A DNA stretch of 46,967 nt from an uncultured Clostridia bacterium (lineage in GTDB: Bacteria; Bacillota; Clostridia; Christensenellales; CAG-917), in the NCBI GenBank assembly GCA_934254835.1, contig CAKQMI010000009.1:1-46967 (forward strand), given 5' to 3'. Positions 7,858 to 15,916 of the stretch are shown here, in pieces. The notes beneath the pieces are model-generated. The model was given only the letters and a program-made list of their open reading frames with translations. It was not told the origin of the DNA and did no database searches. The position numbers and the translations under genes are program-made. The stretch's first letter is position 1, and every line of letters begins with the position of its first letter.

Positions 7858-8336
7858 TCCTTTTTTGAAAACTCTTTTTCAAGTTTTTCGGCATAGACGG
7901 TCAAGTAAGTTTTGATGACGTCCATAGTCCTTTTGTAAAAATCCATCGACTTTCTGTAAAACGGATCGGGGATATTGATATTTTTTCCGATTGCGATTTT
8001 TGACAAATTGGCGTATTTTTTGCGGTATTTGAACGGCAACAAGAACCATTGCAAAAATCCCATGCCGATGATGACGTCCGCCTCGTCGAACTTTTTCCTG
8101 TTTTTCAGAATAAAGTCGGGCTTGAACGCGTCGAGTTCCTCCTTTGAAAAGCCTTCCTCGAGAAGGAGCGCGTAGGTTTTCGGGTGCATTGCGCGCGACT
8201 GGTTGAAAACCGCCGACGACGTAACGCTTTCGATATTATTTTTCAAAACTTCGCTATTGTCAACCAACCGCTTAAAGACGAACTCGGCATAGGGGCTACG
8301 GCAGGTGTTGGACGAACAAATAATGAGTATTTTCAT
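7854..8336 (-). CDS. Low-molecular-weight protein-tyrosine phosphatase
   Basis: This 160-residue enzyme has the CX5R phosphate loop C7-SSNTC-R13-S near the N-terminus and the general-acid Asp in IPDPF (D124), as in the LMW-PTP/arsenate-reductase fold. Proteins like this dephosphorylate Tyr on bacterial kinases or small phosphoesters; the target is unknown. A TGAGGA ribosome site precedes the ATG at 8336. It stands alone and is transcribed against the protease gene. Confidence 0.88.
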   Translation of the reverse strand: MKILIICSSNTCRSPYAEFVFKRLVDNSEVLKNNIESVTSSAVFNQSRAMHPKTYALLLEEGFSKEELDAFKPDFILKNRKKFDEADVIIGMGFLQWFLLPFKYRKKYANLSKIAIGKNINIPDPFYRKSMDFYKRTMDVIKTYLTVYAEKLEKEFSKKD

Positions 8337-8409
8337 AATTCCTCAACTAACGTGGTATGGGCGTATTTTACAATAAAGATATGAAAAAGTAAAGCAAGTT
8401 AAAATATAA

Positions 8410-8438
8410 TTGATAAAATAAGTACGTTATTATATAAT
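8410..8438 (+). promoter_or_regulatory. Promoter of fabG
   Basis: TTGATA and TATAAT are separated by 17 nt. The predicted start (about 8445) coincides with the left end of the palindrome at 8444. Confidence 0.65.
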
Positions 8439-8443
8439 AATAC

Positions 8444-8484
8444 TTATACCAGACCACGGTTCGTATTATTCCTGTCTGGTATAA
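8444..8484 (+). repeat. Short palindromic relative of the 281-bp fold-back element
   Basis: TTATACCAGAC and its perfect complement GTCTGGTATAA enclose 19 nt containing CACGGTTCGTATTATTC. That interior matches the right end of the larger elements at 11188 and 33379. It is best read as an internally deleted copy. In the fabG mRNA it would form a hairpin at the extreme 5' end. Its right end also reads TGGTATAAA (8477-8485), an extended -10 box pointing at fabG. Confidence 0.65.
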
Positions 8485-8500
8485 ACGAAAGGATTTTTTT

Positions 8501-9232
8501 ATGAAAACAGTATTGATAACGGGCGCGTCGAAAGGCATCGGCGCAGAAATTGCAAAAACGCTTGCAAACGAGGGCTACAACGTCGCGATAAACTTCAACA
8601 AAAGCGAAGCAGAGGCAAAATCGCTTGAAAAAGAACTGTCAAAGGTGTCAAACGTCATGATAATAAAAGCCGACGTTTCGAAGTACGACGAGGTCAAAAA
8701 TATGGTCGGCGCGGTCAAAGAACGCTTTGGCGAGATAACTCATCTGGTGTGCAATGCGGGCGTCAGCGTCACGGGATTGCTTCAGGATATGGATATCTGT
8801 CAATGTGACAGTGTTGTTGACACAAACTTAAAGGGCGTTATTTATACCGTCAAGGAAGTCGTCCCCGATATGCTCAAAAGAAAAAGCGGTGTCATTGTGA
8901 GCGTTTCGTCGATATGGGGAAAGACGGGCGCTTCGTGCGAGGCGGTGTATTCGGCGTCGAAAGCGGGCGTCATTGCTTTTTCCGAGGCGATGGCAAAAGA
9001 ACTAGGCCCCTCGGGCATAAGAGTGAACGCTGTGTGTCCCGGCTGTATCGACACCGATATGATGAAAAAAGAAAACTTTTCTGTCGAAGAATTAAAAGCA
9101 CTTGAAAACGAAACCGCACTCGGTCGCATCGGGAAACCCTGTGACGTTGCAAACCTCGTTTCGTTTTTGCTGTCGGAAAAGTCGTCCTTTATCACGGGAC
9201 AGGCAATAACCGTTGACGGCGGATTTATCTGA
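8501..9232 (+). CDS. fabG: 3-oxoacyl-[ACP] reductase-like short-chain dehydrogenase
   Basis: This is a 243-residue classical SDR. It has the cofactor motif TGASKGIG (7-14), CNAG (84-87) and catalytic S137, Y150 and K154 (VYSASKAG), and ends VDGGFI as FabG proteins do. FabG reduces 3-oxoacyl-ACP with NADPH in fatty-acid elongation. No other fab gene is nearby, so it may be a FabG-like reductase of another pathway. The ribosome site AAAGGA precedes the ATG. uvrC follows after 13 nt. Confidence 0.82.
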   Translation: MKTVLITGASKGIGAEIAKTLANEGYNVAINFNKSEAEAKSLEKELSKVSNVMIIKADVSKYDEVKNMVGAVKERFGEITHLVCNAGVSVTGLLQDMDICQCDSVVDTNLKGVIYTVKEVVPDMLKRKSGVIVSVSSIWGKTGASCEAVYSASKAGVIAFSEAMAKELGPSGIRVNAVCPGCIDTDMMKKENFSVEELKALENETALGRIGKPCDVANLVSFLLSEKSSFITGQAITVDGGFI

Positions 9233-9245
9233 TATAAAAAAAACA

Positions 9246-11129
9246 ATGAACGACGTAATCAGACAAAAACTGAAAGATTTGCCCACAAGTCCCGGCGTAT
9301 ATATTATGTCGGACGAGTCGGGCACGGTCATTTACGTCGGCAAAGCCGTCAACCTTAAAAACAGAGTAAGTCAGTATTTTCACTCCTCGGCAAAGACCGA
9401 AAAGACGATGAAACTTGTGGAAAATATCGTCGATTTTCGGTATATTATGTGCGCGACCGAGGAAGAGGCGCTTGTCCTTGAAAACAACCTTATCAAAAAA
9501 TATGCGCCGAAATACAATATTTTGTTGAAAGACGACAAACAATATCCTTTCATCAAAATTAACGTAAAAGAGAAGTATCCGTCGGTGCAGGTCGTCAGAA
9601 AACTGGTGGACGACGGAAGCAAATATTTCGGACCGTATATGGTCGGCGTGAATACCAAGGATATTTTGGAGCTTATCGGGAGCGCGTTCCCCGTGAGGAG
9701 TTGCAACAAAGATTTGTCGCATCTTCCATCGTCGCACAGACCGTGCTTGATGAGTCATATCGGCAGGTGTCTTGCGCCGTGCTCGGGCAACGTGAAAAAG
9801 GCAGACTACGACAAAGTCATCGCCAACGTAATATCGTTTTTGAAAGGCGACGACGACGAAATAAAAAAGGTCATCGAGCAGAAAATGTACGACGCCTCGA
9901 AGCGCGAAGATTTTGAAAGCGCGCTGTATTTCAAAAACCGTCTGCACACCCTCGAAAAACTTATTCGTCAGCAGATTGCGGCACTTCCGAAAGACTATAA
10001 TTTGGACGTATTTTCAGTTTTGGACAACGGCGTATACACGGCGGTTTCCGCGCTTATGGTGCGTGGCGGAAAACTTGTGGGCGGGGATAATTACCCCGTT
10101 GAAAGTGTAAATTCAGCGGACGCGAAAAATGTCGAAAACGTCGAAAGCACAGCGTCGGACGCGCTTGATTTGAACGCGAATATGCTGGAACAATTTATCC
10201 TGCAATACTACGATAATATGCCGGACACTCCCGACGAAATCGTCATAAACAAGACTTTACCGTCAGAAAACGCGCTGTCAAGCGTTCTTTCTGCAAAATT
10301 CGACAAAAAAGTCAATATCATCGTTCCGCACCGCGGAGTCAGAAAACAACTTGTCGAAATGGCGGAAAACAACGCAAAAAACTATCTTGATACTTTCGTT
10401 GTAAAACAACTGAAAAGATACAATCTCACCGAAGGCGCGGTGCAAAAACTGCAGGAAGTTTTGTCCCTCCCGACACCGCCCGTCAGAATGGAATGTTTCG
10501 ATATTTCGCATTTTAGCGGGACGGACGTCGTCGCAAGCATGACGGTGTTTCAAAACGGCGAGCCGAAGAAAAGCGCATACCGCCGTTTCAAGGTAAAAGT
10601 CCAGCAAAACAACGACTTTCAGAGCATGCGGGAAACCCTTTTAAGAAGGCTTTCAAAAATCGGAAAATCCGAGGACGAAAGTTTCAACGCGCACCCCGAC
10701 CTTATCGTCATCGACGGCGGAAAAGGTCAACTCTCGTACGCACAGGACGCCATGCGCGAAGCGGGCGTTTACGTCAATATGATATCGCTTGCAGAAGGGG
10801 ACGAGATGATATTTTTCCCCGACAAGCCCGAGGGACTTTATCTTCCGAGAAGGTCTTTAGCTCTTGCGCTGTTGATGAGAATTCGCGACGAGGCGCACCG
10901 ATTTGCCGTCGATTACGCCACCCGTCTGCACACCAACCGTTTGAAGGTGTCGAGCCTGAAAGACGTCGAGGGCATCGGCGACAAAAAAACGGACATTTTA
11001 TACAATCACTTCAAGACGCTGGACAGAATCAAGTCCGCCGACGTCGAAACGCTTGCCTCGGTCAAGGGCATTTCAAGGGGCGACGCCGAAAGAATCCGCG
11101 CCTTTTTTGAAAACAATAATCGGAAATAA
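9246..11129 (+). CDS. uvrC: Excinuclease ABC subunit C
   Basis: UvrC makes the dual incisions of nucleotide-excision repair with UvrA and UvrB. The 627-residue protein has an N-terminal GIY-YIG nuclease (GVYIMSDESGTVIYVGKA), the conserved Cys region CLMSHIGRCLAPCSG, a UVR/UvrB-binding segment and the RNase H-like endonuclease (MECFDISHFSGTDVVASMTVF, DLIVIDGGKGQL). It ends in a helix-hairpin-helix tail (SLKDVEGIGDKK, ASVKGISRGDAERI). ATG 9246 is favoured over in-frame starts inside fabG, although no clear ribosome site is seen, so coupling to fabG translation is possible. Confidence 0.95.
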   Translation: MNDVIRQKLKDLPTSPGVYIMSDESGTVIYVGKAVNLKNRVSQYFHSSAKTEKTMKLVENIVDFRYIMCATEEEALVLENNLIKKYAPKYNILLKDDKQYPFIKINVKEKYPSVQVVRKLVDDGSKYFGPYMVGVNTKDILELIGSAFPVRSCNKDLSHLPSSHRPCLMSHIGRCLAPCSGNVKKADYDKVIANVISFLKGDDDEIKKVIEQKMYDASKREDFESALYFKNRLHTLEKLIRQQIAALPKDYNLDVFSVLDNGVYTAVSALMVRGGKLVGGDNYPVESVNSADAKNVENVESTASDALDLNANMLEQFILQYYDNMPDTPDEIVINKTLPSENALSSVLSAKFDKKVNIIVPHRGVRKQLVEMAENNAKNYLDTFVVKQLKRYNLTEGAVQKLQEVLSLPTPPVRMECFDISHFSGTDVVASMTVFQNGEPKKSAYRRFKVKVQQNNDFQSMRETLLRRLSKIGKSEDESFNAHPDLIVIDGGKGQLSYAQDAMREAGVYVNMISLAEGDEMIFFPDKPEGLYLPRRSLALALLMRIRDEAHRFAVDYATRLHTNRLKVSSLKDVEGIGDKKTDILYNHFKTLDRIKSADVETLASVKGISRGDAERIRAFFENNNRK

Positions 11130-11187
11130 TTTAATAGACGCTTAAAAATCGTTGTTGATTTCCAAAGTATCATATATAATAGTAGTA

Positions 11188-11468
11188 CTATACCAACCGT
11201 GAGTAATGCGAACTGTGCCAAAACGCCGATATTTCCGTGCTTTTCGGCAAAAACTCACTTGTAGTACAAAAAGTACAACTGCGTTCGTCTTTTCCAAAAA
11301 TCATCGAAAATCTCGACGGTTTGGTCTAGGAGTATTGCCCCCGCGTTTTTAGACGAAAACAAGGCACGCGAGCGGGTTAATACTGTATGTATAAGCCATG
11401 AGCGTAACGAAGTTTTAGTCAAAAACACGGAGCAAGACCACGGTTCGTATTACTCATGGTTGGTATCG
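11188..11468. mobile_element. 281-bp fold-back MITE-like element, copy 1
   Basis: The ends are inverted repeats: ATACCAACCGTGAGTAATGC on the left and the near-complement ending ACTCATGGTTGGTAT on the right. The two arms are diverged inverted copies of each other over much of their length (CCGTGCTTTT and AAAAACACGG regions). An inner dyad AGTATT/AATACT also flanks the GC-rich centre. A second copy (33379-33660) is nearly identical and a deleted one lies at 8444. No reading frame is present. It fills the gap between uvrC and the HAD gene. A TTGTTG-17-TATAAT promoter (11152-11180) places transcription start at its left edge. Confidence 0.8.
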
Positions 11469-11478
11469 AGGTAATACT

Positions 11479-12282
11479 ATGAAATACGACTTCATCGCTT
11501 GCGACTACGACGATACTCTTTTTCCGAAATCAGGCGTGGTGAGCGATTTTACAAAAGACACGATAAGGGAATATATCGCGCGTGGCGGAAAGTTCGCTTT
11601 GTGCACGGGCAGAATGTTCAAAAGCATCGAAAAAGTTGCGAAAGAACTTGATTTGCACGGCGAAATCATCAGTTATCAAGGCTCTTTAATCAAAAACGTG
11701 GACACGAAAGAGACGTTGCTTTCGGTGGAAATCGACAAAAAACTCGTTGTCGAATACGTCGAATTTATGAAAAAACAAAACGTGTCCGCGCAAATTTACG
11801 TTGACGACAATCTGTGCGTCGAAAAGGAAAATCCGTATAGTTTGGACTACGCGCGATTTTGCGGAGTGCCGTTGAACGTCGTCGGCGATTTTTCGGAATT
11901 TTTCAAGACCACGACCGCGCCCGTCAACAAAATCTATTGCAGTATGGACGCGTCGCTCACCGAAAAAGTCAGAAATTCGGCGATAAGCGCGTTTGGCGAC
12001 AGACTTTTGATAAACAGTAGTAAGCCTTACAACGTCGAGGCGGTCGATATACGCGCGTCGAAGGGCAAGGCGATTGAATTTTTGGCAAAGAAATACGGCG
12101 TCGATATGAAAAAGGTGATGACCTTCGGCGACAATCTGAACGACCTTTCGATGATCGAGGTTGCAGAAACGGGCGTCGCTGTCGGAAACGCCGTCGACGC
12201 ACTCAAAAAAGAAGCCGACTACGTCGCCGAAAACGCAGAAGACGACGGCGTCGCAAAAACCATAAGAAAGTTTTGTTTTTAG
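11479..12282 (+). CDS. Cof-type HAD-superfamily phosphatase
   Basis: This is a 267-residue HAD hydrolase of the Cof/YbiV type. It has motif I DYDDTLFP (nucleophile Asp and acid/base Asp near residues 8-10), motif II around LCTGR, and motif IV FGDNLNDLSMIE with a large C2 cap between. Such enzymes dephosphorylate sugar phosphates or related metabolites; the substrate is not predictable. The ribosome site GAGG lies just outside the right end of the fold-back element, so the element forms most of this gene's 5' untranslated region. It is the first gene of the hprK operon. Confidence 0.88.
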   Translation: MKYDFIACDYDDTLFPKSGVVSDFTKDTIREYIARGGKFALCTGRMFKSIEKVAKELDLHGEIISYQGSLIKNVDTKETLLSVEIDKKLVVEYVEFMKKQNVSAQIYVDDNLCVEKENPYSLDYARFCGVPLNVVGDFSEFFKTTTAPVNKIYCSMDASLTEKVRNSAISAFGDRLLINSSKPYNVEAVDIRASKGKAIEFLAKKYGVDMKKVMTFGDNLNDLSMIEVAETGVAVGNAVDALKKEADYVAENAEDDGVAKTIRKFCF

Positions 12283-12291
12283 GAGAATGTT

Positions 12292-13236
12292 ATGAAGGAA
12301 AACGTCAACACCGGCATTGAGGAAATCAACGGCGAGATTATCGGGCTGGACGAGTTTGCAAAAACTTTGAAACTCAAAATTTTGTGTGGCAGTCCCTCGC
12401 GACAAATCAAATTGCAAACGGTCAGCGTCAATCGTCCGGGGCTTATCCTTACGGGGGTGGACGACTATTTTGCAAGAAGTCGCGTGCAGGTGCTGGGCAA
12501 CGCCGAAATGTACTATCTTTATCAAATGACCGACGAAAACCGCCGTGTCGCGCTGACAAAACTGTTCAAATCGGAGGTGCCTTGTCTTGTCATCACAAGG
12601 GGGCTCGAGCCGTGCAAAGATATGCTTGCGCTTGCCAAAGAGTACGACACGCCGATTTTGAAGTCGAAAGCCATCACGTCGGAAGTCGTCAACGATATCA
12701 TCAACTTTCTGAATGATTTCCTTGCGCCGAAGACGAGAATCCACGGCACGCTGTTGGACATCGACGGTATCGGCGTATTGCTGACGGGCATAAGCGGTGT
12801 CGGCAAAAGCGAAACCGCGTTGGAACTTATTCATCGCGGACATATGTTGGTTGCCGACGACGCGGTGGAACTCAAAGTCATCAAAGACACCATACAAGGC
12901 TCGTCGCCCGACAAAATTCAGGACTTTATCGAACTTCGCGGGGTTGGCATTATCAACGTTCGCAGTATGTACGGCGTTGCGGGCATTTTAAGGAAAACCA
13001 ACGTTGACCTTGTTATCGAGCTTGTCGAGTACGACAAAAAGAAGGACTACGATAGGACGAATACGCCCATTCGCTCGTACAACGTTTTGGGCGTCGAAAT
13101 TCCCAAACTCATCATTCCCGTAATCATGGGCAGGAACCTGGCGATTATTGTCGAAGTCGCGGCGAAAAACTTCCGTCTTAAACAAATGGGCTACGACGCA
13201 AACAAGGACCTTGCCGAAAGAATGAGCAAGGATTAA
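12292..13236 (+). CDS. hprK: HPr kinase/phosphorylase
   Basis: HprK phosphorylates and dephosphorylates Ser46 of HPr and so sets carbon catabolite repression in Gram-positive bacteria. The 314-residue protein has an N-terminal regulatory domain, H151 (RIHGTL), the Walker A loop GISGVGKS (166-173), the DD pair at 189-190 and the HprK signature ELRGVGIINVRSMYG. An AGGAG ribosome site lies in the 9-nt gap after the HAD gene. murB and whiA downstream are its usual neighbours. Confidence 0.95.
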   Translation: MKENVNTGIEEINGEIIGLDEFAKTLKLKILCGSPSRQIKLQTVSVNRPGLILTGVDDYFARSRVQVLGNAEMYYLYQMTDENRRVALTKLFKSEVPCLVITRGLEPCKDMLALAKEYDTPILKSKAITSEVVNDIINFLNDFLAPKTRIHGTLLDIDGIGVLLTGISGVGKSETALELIHRGHMLVADDAVELKVIKDTIQGSSPDKIQDFIELRGVGIINVRSMYGVAGILRKTNVDLVIELVEYDKKKDYDRTNTPIRSYNVLGVEIPKLIIPVIMGRNLAIIVEVAAKNFRLKQMGYDANKDLAERMSKD

Positions 13237-13267
13237 CCTTTTTCGTCCGTTATCATAAAATGATGAA

Positions 13268-14131
13268 ATGGACGAGTTAAGGGTATATGAAAACGCCGAC
13301 GGGAAAAGGTATTCGACCTTTTCAAGCGGTGGCAAAATCAAAAGACTATTCGTTCCGAAATCCGCAGACGGGCTTATAAAAGCGGTTGGGATTTTGGAAA
13401 AAGAAAACGCAAAATACTTTGTTGTCGGCAACGGCTCGAACACGCTTATTTCGGACGACGGCGTTGACAATGCGATATGCCTAAAAAGAATAAAAGGCGT
13501 TGAAATTAACGGCGACGAAATAAAAGTAAGTTGCGGAGAAACGCTGAAAAACCTGATAAATAAGGCAACGGAAGCGGGACTTTCGGGACTTGAAAACCTT
13601 TGTGGAATACCCGCAACGCTTGGCGGAGCGATAAGAATGAACGCAGGTGCGTTCGGGGCGGAAATTGGCGATTACGTCACCGAAATCACCGTTTTACACG
13701 GCGGAAACGTCCAAATCCTGAAAAAAAGCGACCTTTGGTTTTCGTATCGCGACAGCGTCGTCAAAGAAAAAGGATATATCGTCGTCGGGGCGAAACTGCG
13801 ACTTTTGCCCGACGAAAAAATCAATATCGAAAGACGGTCGAAAGAGGTTTTCAAAAAACGAAAATTGTCACAACCGTCCGAGCCGTCACTTGGCAGTGTT
13901 TTCAAACGGAACGAAGGAATAAGCGCGGGATATTATATCGACGCTTTGCATCTTAAAGGGTTTTCTGTCGGGGGCGCGAAGGTGTCCGAAAAGCACGCCG
14001 GTTTCATCGTAAATACGGGCGGGGCGACAAGCAAAGACTTCAAAATTTTGTCGGACGCGATAATCGATAAGGTGCAATGCGCGTTCGGGATAACCCTTGA
14101 AAGAGAAATCGAAATTATAGGAGAAATATGA
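13268..14131 (+). CDS. murB: UDP-N-acetylenolpyruvoylglucosamine reductase
   Basis: MurB reduces UDP-GlcNAc-enolpyruvate to UDP-MurNAc in peptidoglycan precursor synthesis. The 287-residue flavoprotein has the FAD-binding region VVGNGSNTLI (52-61), GIPATLGGAIRMNAGAFG (113-130), catalytic R161 (SYRDS) and S210 (LGSVFKR), and a C-terminal LEREIEIIG with the expected Glu. The start follows hprK by 31 nt and has no clear ribosome site; TATCAT at 13251-13256 would give a leader of only a few bases. It overlaps the next gene by 4 nt (ATGA). Confidence 0.93.
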   Translation: MDELRVYENADGKRYSTFSSGGKIKRLFVPKSADGLIKAVGILEKENAKYFVVGNGSNTLISDDGVDNAICLKRIKGVEINGDEIKVSCGETLKNLINKATEAGLSGLENLCGIPATLGGAIRMNAGAFGAEIGDYVTEITVLHGGNVQILKKSDLWFSYRDSVVKEKGYIVVGAKLRLLPDEKINIERRSKEVFKKRKLSQPSEPSLGSVFKRNEGISAGYYIDALHLKGFSVGGAKVSEKHAGFIVNTGGATSKDFKILSDAIIDKVQCAFGITLEREIEIIGEI

Positions 14132-14925
14132 ATTTTTACGGCGACTACCACACTCATTCGGTGTACAGCGACGGGACGGCGAAAATATCAGACGCCGTTG
14201 CATACGCAAAACAAATCGGGCTGAAAGAACTTGCAATCACCGATCACGGCTTTGCAAACGTGACGCTGTCACTTACCGAAAAAAAATTTGCAAAGGCGAT
14301 AAAAGACGTCGAAAACGTCAGAAAATCCATCGACGGAATAAACGTATTGCTTGGCGTCGAGGCGGATATTATCGATACGAAAGGCACCCTCGACGTGACG
14401 GACAAGCACCTGATGAATATGGATATTCTCGTTGCGGGATTTCATAGATTTATCAGAAGCACGTCGGCGAAAGACTACTTCGGATACGTCCTTTTCAACG
14501 GCTTTGTCACCGACATATTCGGCACTAACGCCAAGAAAAAAGCCGTGGCAACCGACGCTTTTATCTCGGCAATCGAAAACTACCCCGTGGATATTTTGTC
14601 GCACGTCGGCAACCACGCGATAGTGGACGTCAAGGAAGTGTGCAAGACGGCGGAAAGGTGCGGGACTCTCATCGAAATCAATATGAAGCACCTGTCGCTT
14701 GTGGAAAAACAACTGCCCGAAATGCTGGACACGAACTGCAAATTCATCGTCGATAGCGACGCCCATAAACTGAAAGCAATCGGCGATTTTGAAAGGGCGG
14801 AAGAAATAATAAAAAAATACGATATCCCGAGAAGTCGCGTTGTGAACCTCGGCGCAAAACCCGTCTTCACACGACTTAACGAGTGGAAAAAGAAATATAA
14901 CGAAAATGGAAAAACTCAACTTTAA
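14128..14925 (+). CDS. PHP-domain phosphatase (YcdX/histidinol-phosphatase type)
   Basis: This 265-residue protein has the PHP metal-binding pattern: DYHTHSVYSDG (H8, H10, D15), ITDHG (D39, H40), a Glu in LGVEADI, and late His/Asp residues in HVGNH and DSDAHKL. PHP phosphatases remove phosphate from small metabolites. A PHP gene is a regular member of the murB-whiA neighbourhood in Clostridia. It overlaps murB by 4 nt and whiA by 20 nt, so translation is probably coupled. Confidence 0.88.
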   Translation: MNFYGDYHTHSVYSDGTAKISDAVAYAKQIGLKELAITDHGFANVTLSLTEKKFAKAIKDVENVRKSIDGINVLLGVEADIIDTKGTLDVTDKHLMNMDILVAGFHRFIRSTSAKDYFGYVLFNGFVTDIFGTNAKKKAVATDAFISAIENYPVDILSHVGNHAIVDVKEVCKTAERCGTLIEINMKHLSLVEKQLPEMLDTNCKFIVDSDAHKLKAIGDFERAEEIIKKYDIPRSRVVNLGAKPVFTRLNEWKKKYNENGKTQL

Positions 14926-15916
14926 CAGATACGCAAAAAACGAATTGCTGGTGACGGAATTTGAAAAAAAGTGCTGTGCGACGGCGTGGCTTTCGTCGGC
15001 GATAAAAGCGGTGGGGAGCCTTCGGATTTTGAAAAATCGCACCGAACTTATCTTTGAGTCGCAGGACTACGACTATATCAAATCGACGGCGATTGCGGTG
15101 AAAACGTTGTACAACTCCGAGCTGGACGTGGAAGTGACAAACGTCAACACGGGGCTTCAAAAAGGCAAACTTTTCGTGCTGAAAGCACCGCCCGGAGTAT
15201 CGCGCGATATGCTGGAAGACGCCGGCATCGTCGAAACTTCGGCAGACGGATATACATTCACCGAAGGCATCGACAACAAGGTCGTAATGAACGAGTGTTG
15301 CGCCAAGACTTATCTCAAATCTTTGTTTATCGCAACGGGCTCGGCAAACGTCCCCGAAAAACTTATCGGCGAGGACGCCGACATCGAGTCAACCGGAAGC
15401 GGATATTATCTTGAATTTGCGTTTTCCGACGAAACGTATGCTTTATCTGTCAAAAAGTTGCTGTTAAACTTCGATATTGTTGCAAAAACGGTGGAGCGAG
15501 GCAATAAGTTTATCGTATACGTCAAGGAAAGCGAGATGATTTCCAACTTCTTTGCGCTTCTCGGAGCGTCGGAAACCGTGCTGTATATGCAAGACGTTAT
15601 GATTGAAAGACTGGTCAACAACAACGTCAACAGAAAAAGCAATTGCTCGGTAGCGAATATGGACAAGACCGCCATCGCAAGTACCAAACAGCTTTTGGCA
15701 ATCGAAGCCATCGAAAAGCACTACGGCATAAATCGGCTCAGCGAGGAACTCAAAACTCTCGTTGCGCTGAGGAAGGAATATCCCGAAGCCACCCTTGACT
15801 TTTTCGCCGAAAAACTTTCGGTCAGCAAAAGTTGCATAAATCACAGATTCCGAAAAATCATCTCGATTGCAGAGGATCTTCTAGTAAAAAACGACAAGGA
15901 GAACGACAATGAGTAA
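14906..15916 (+). CDS. whiA: DNA-binding protein WhiA
   Basis: This is a 336-residue WhiA homologue with two degenerate LAGLIDADG-type halves and a C-terminal helix-turn-helix (EATLDFFAEKLSVSKSCINHRFRKI). WhiA influences chromosome segregation and cell division in Gram-positive bacteria and sporulation in Streptomyces. In many genomes rapZ (yvcJ) and yvcK stand between hprK/murB and whiA; both are absent here. It overlaps dnaE by 8 nt. Confidence 0.93.
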   Translation: MEKLNFNRYAKNELLVTEFEKKCCATAWLSSAIKAVGSLRILKNRTELIFESQDYDYIKSTAIAVKTLYNSELDVEVTNVNTGLQKGKLFVLKAPPGVSRDMLEDAGIVETSADGYTFTEGIDNKVVMNECCAKTYLKSLFIATGSANVPEKLIGEDADIESTGSGYYLEFAFSDETYALSVKKLLLNFDIVAKTVERGNKFIVYVKESEMISNFFALLGASETVLYMQDVMIERLVNNNVNRKSNCSVANMDKTAIASTKQLLAIEAIEKHYGINRLSEELKTLVALRKEYPEATLDFFAEKLSVSKSCINHRFRKIISIAEDLLVKNDKENDNE

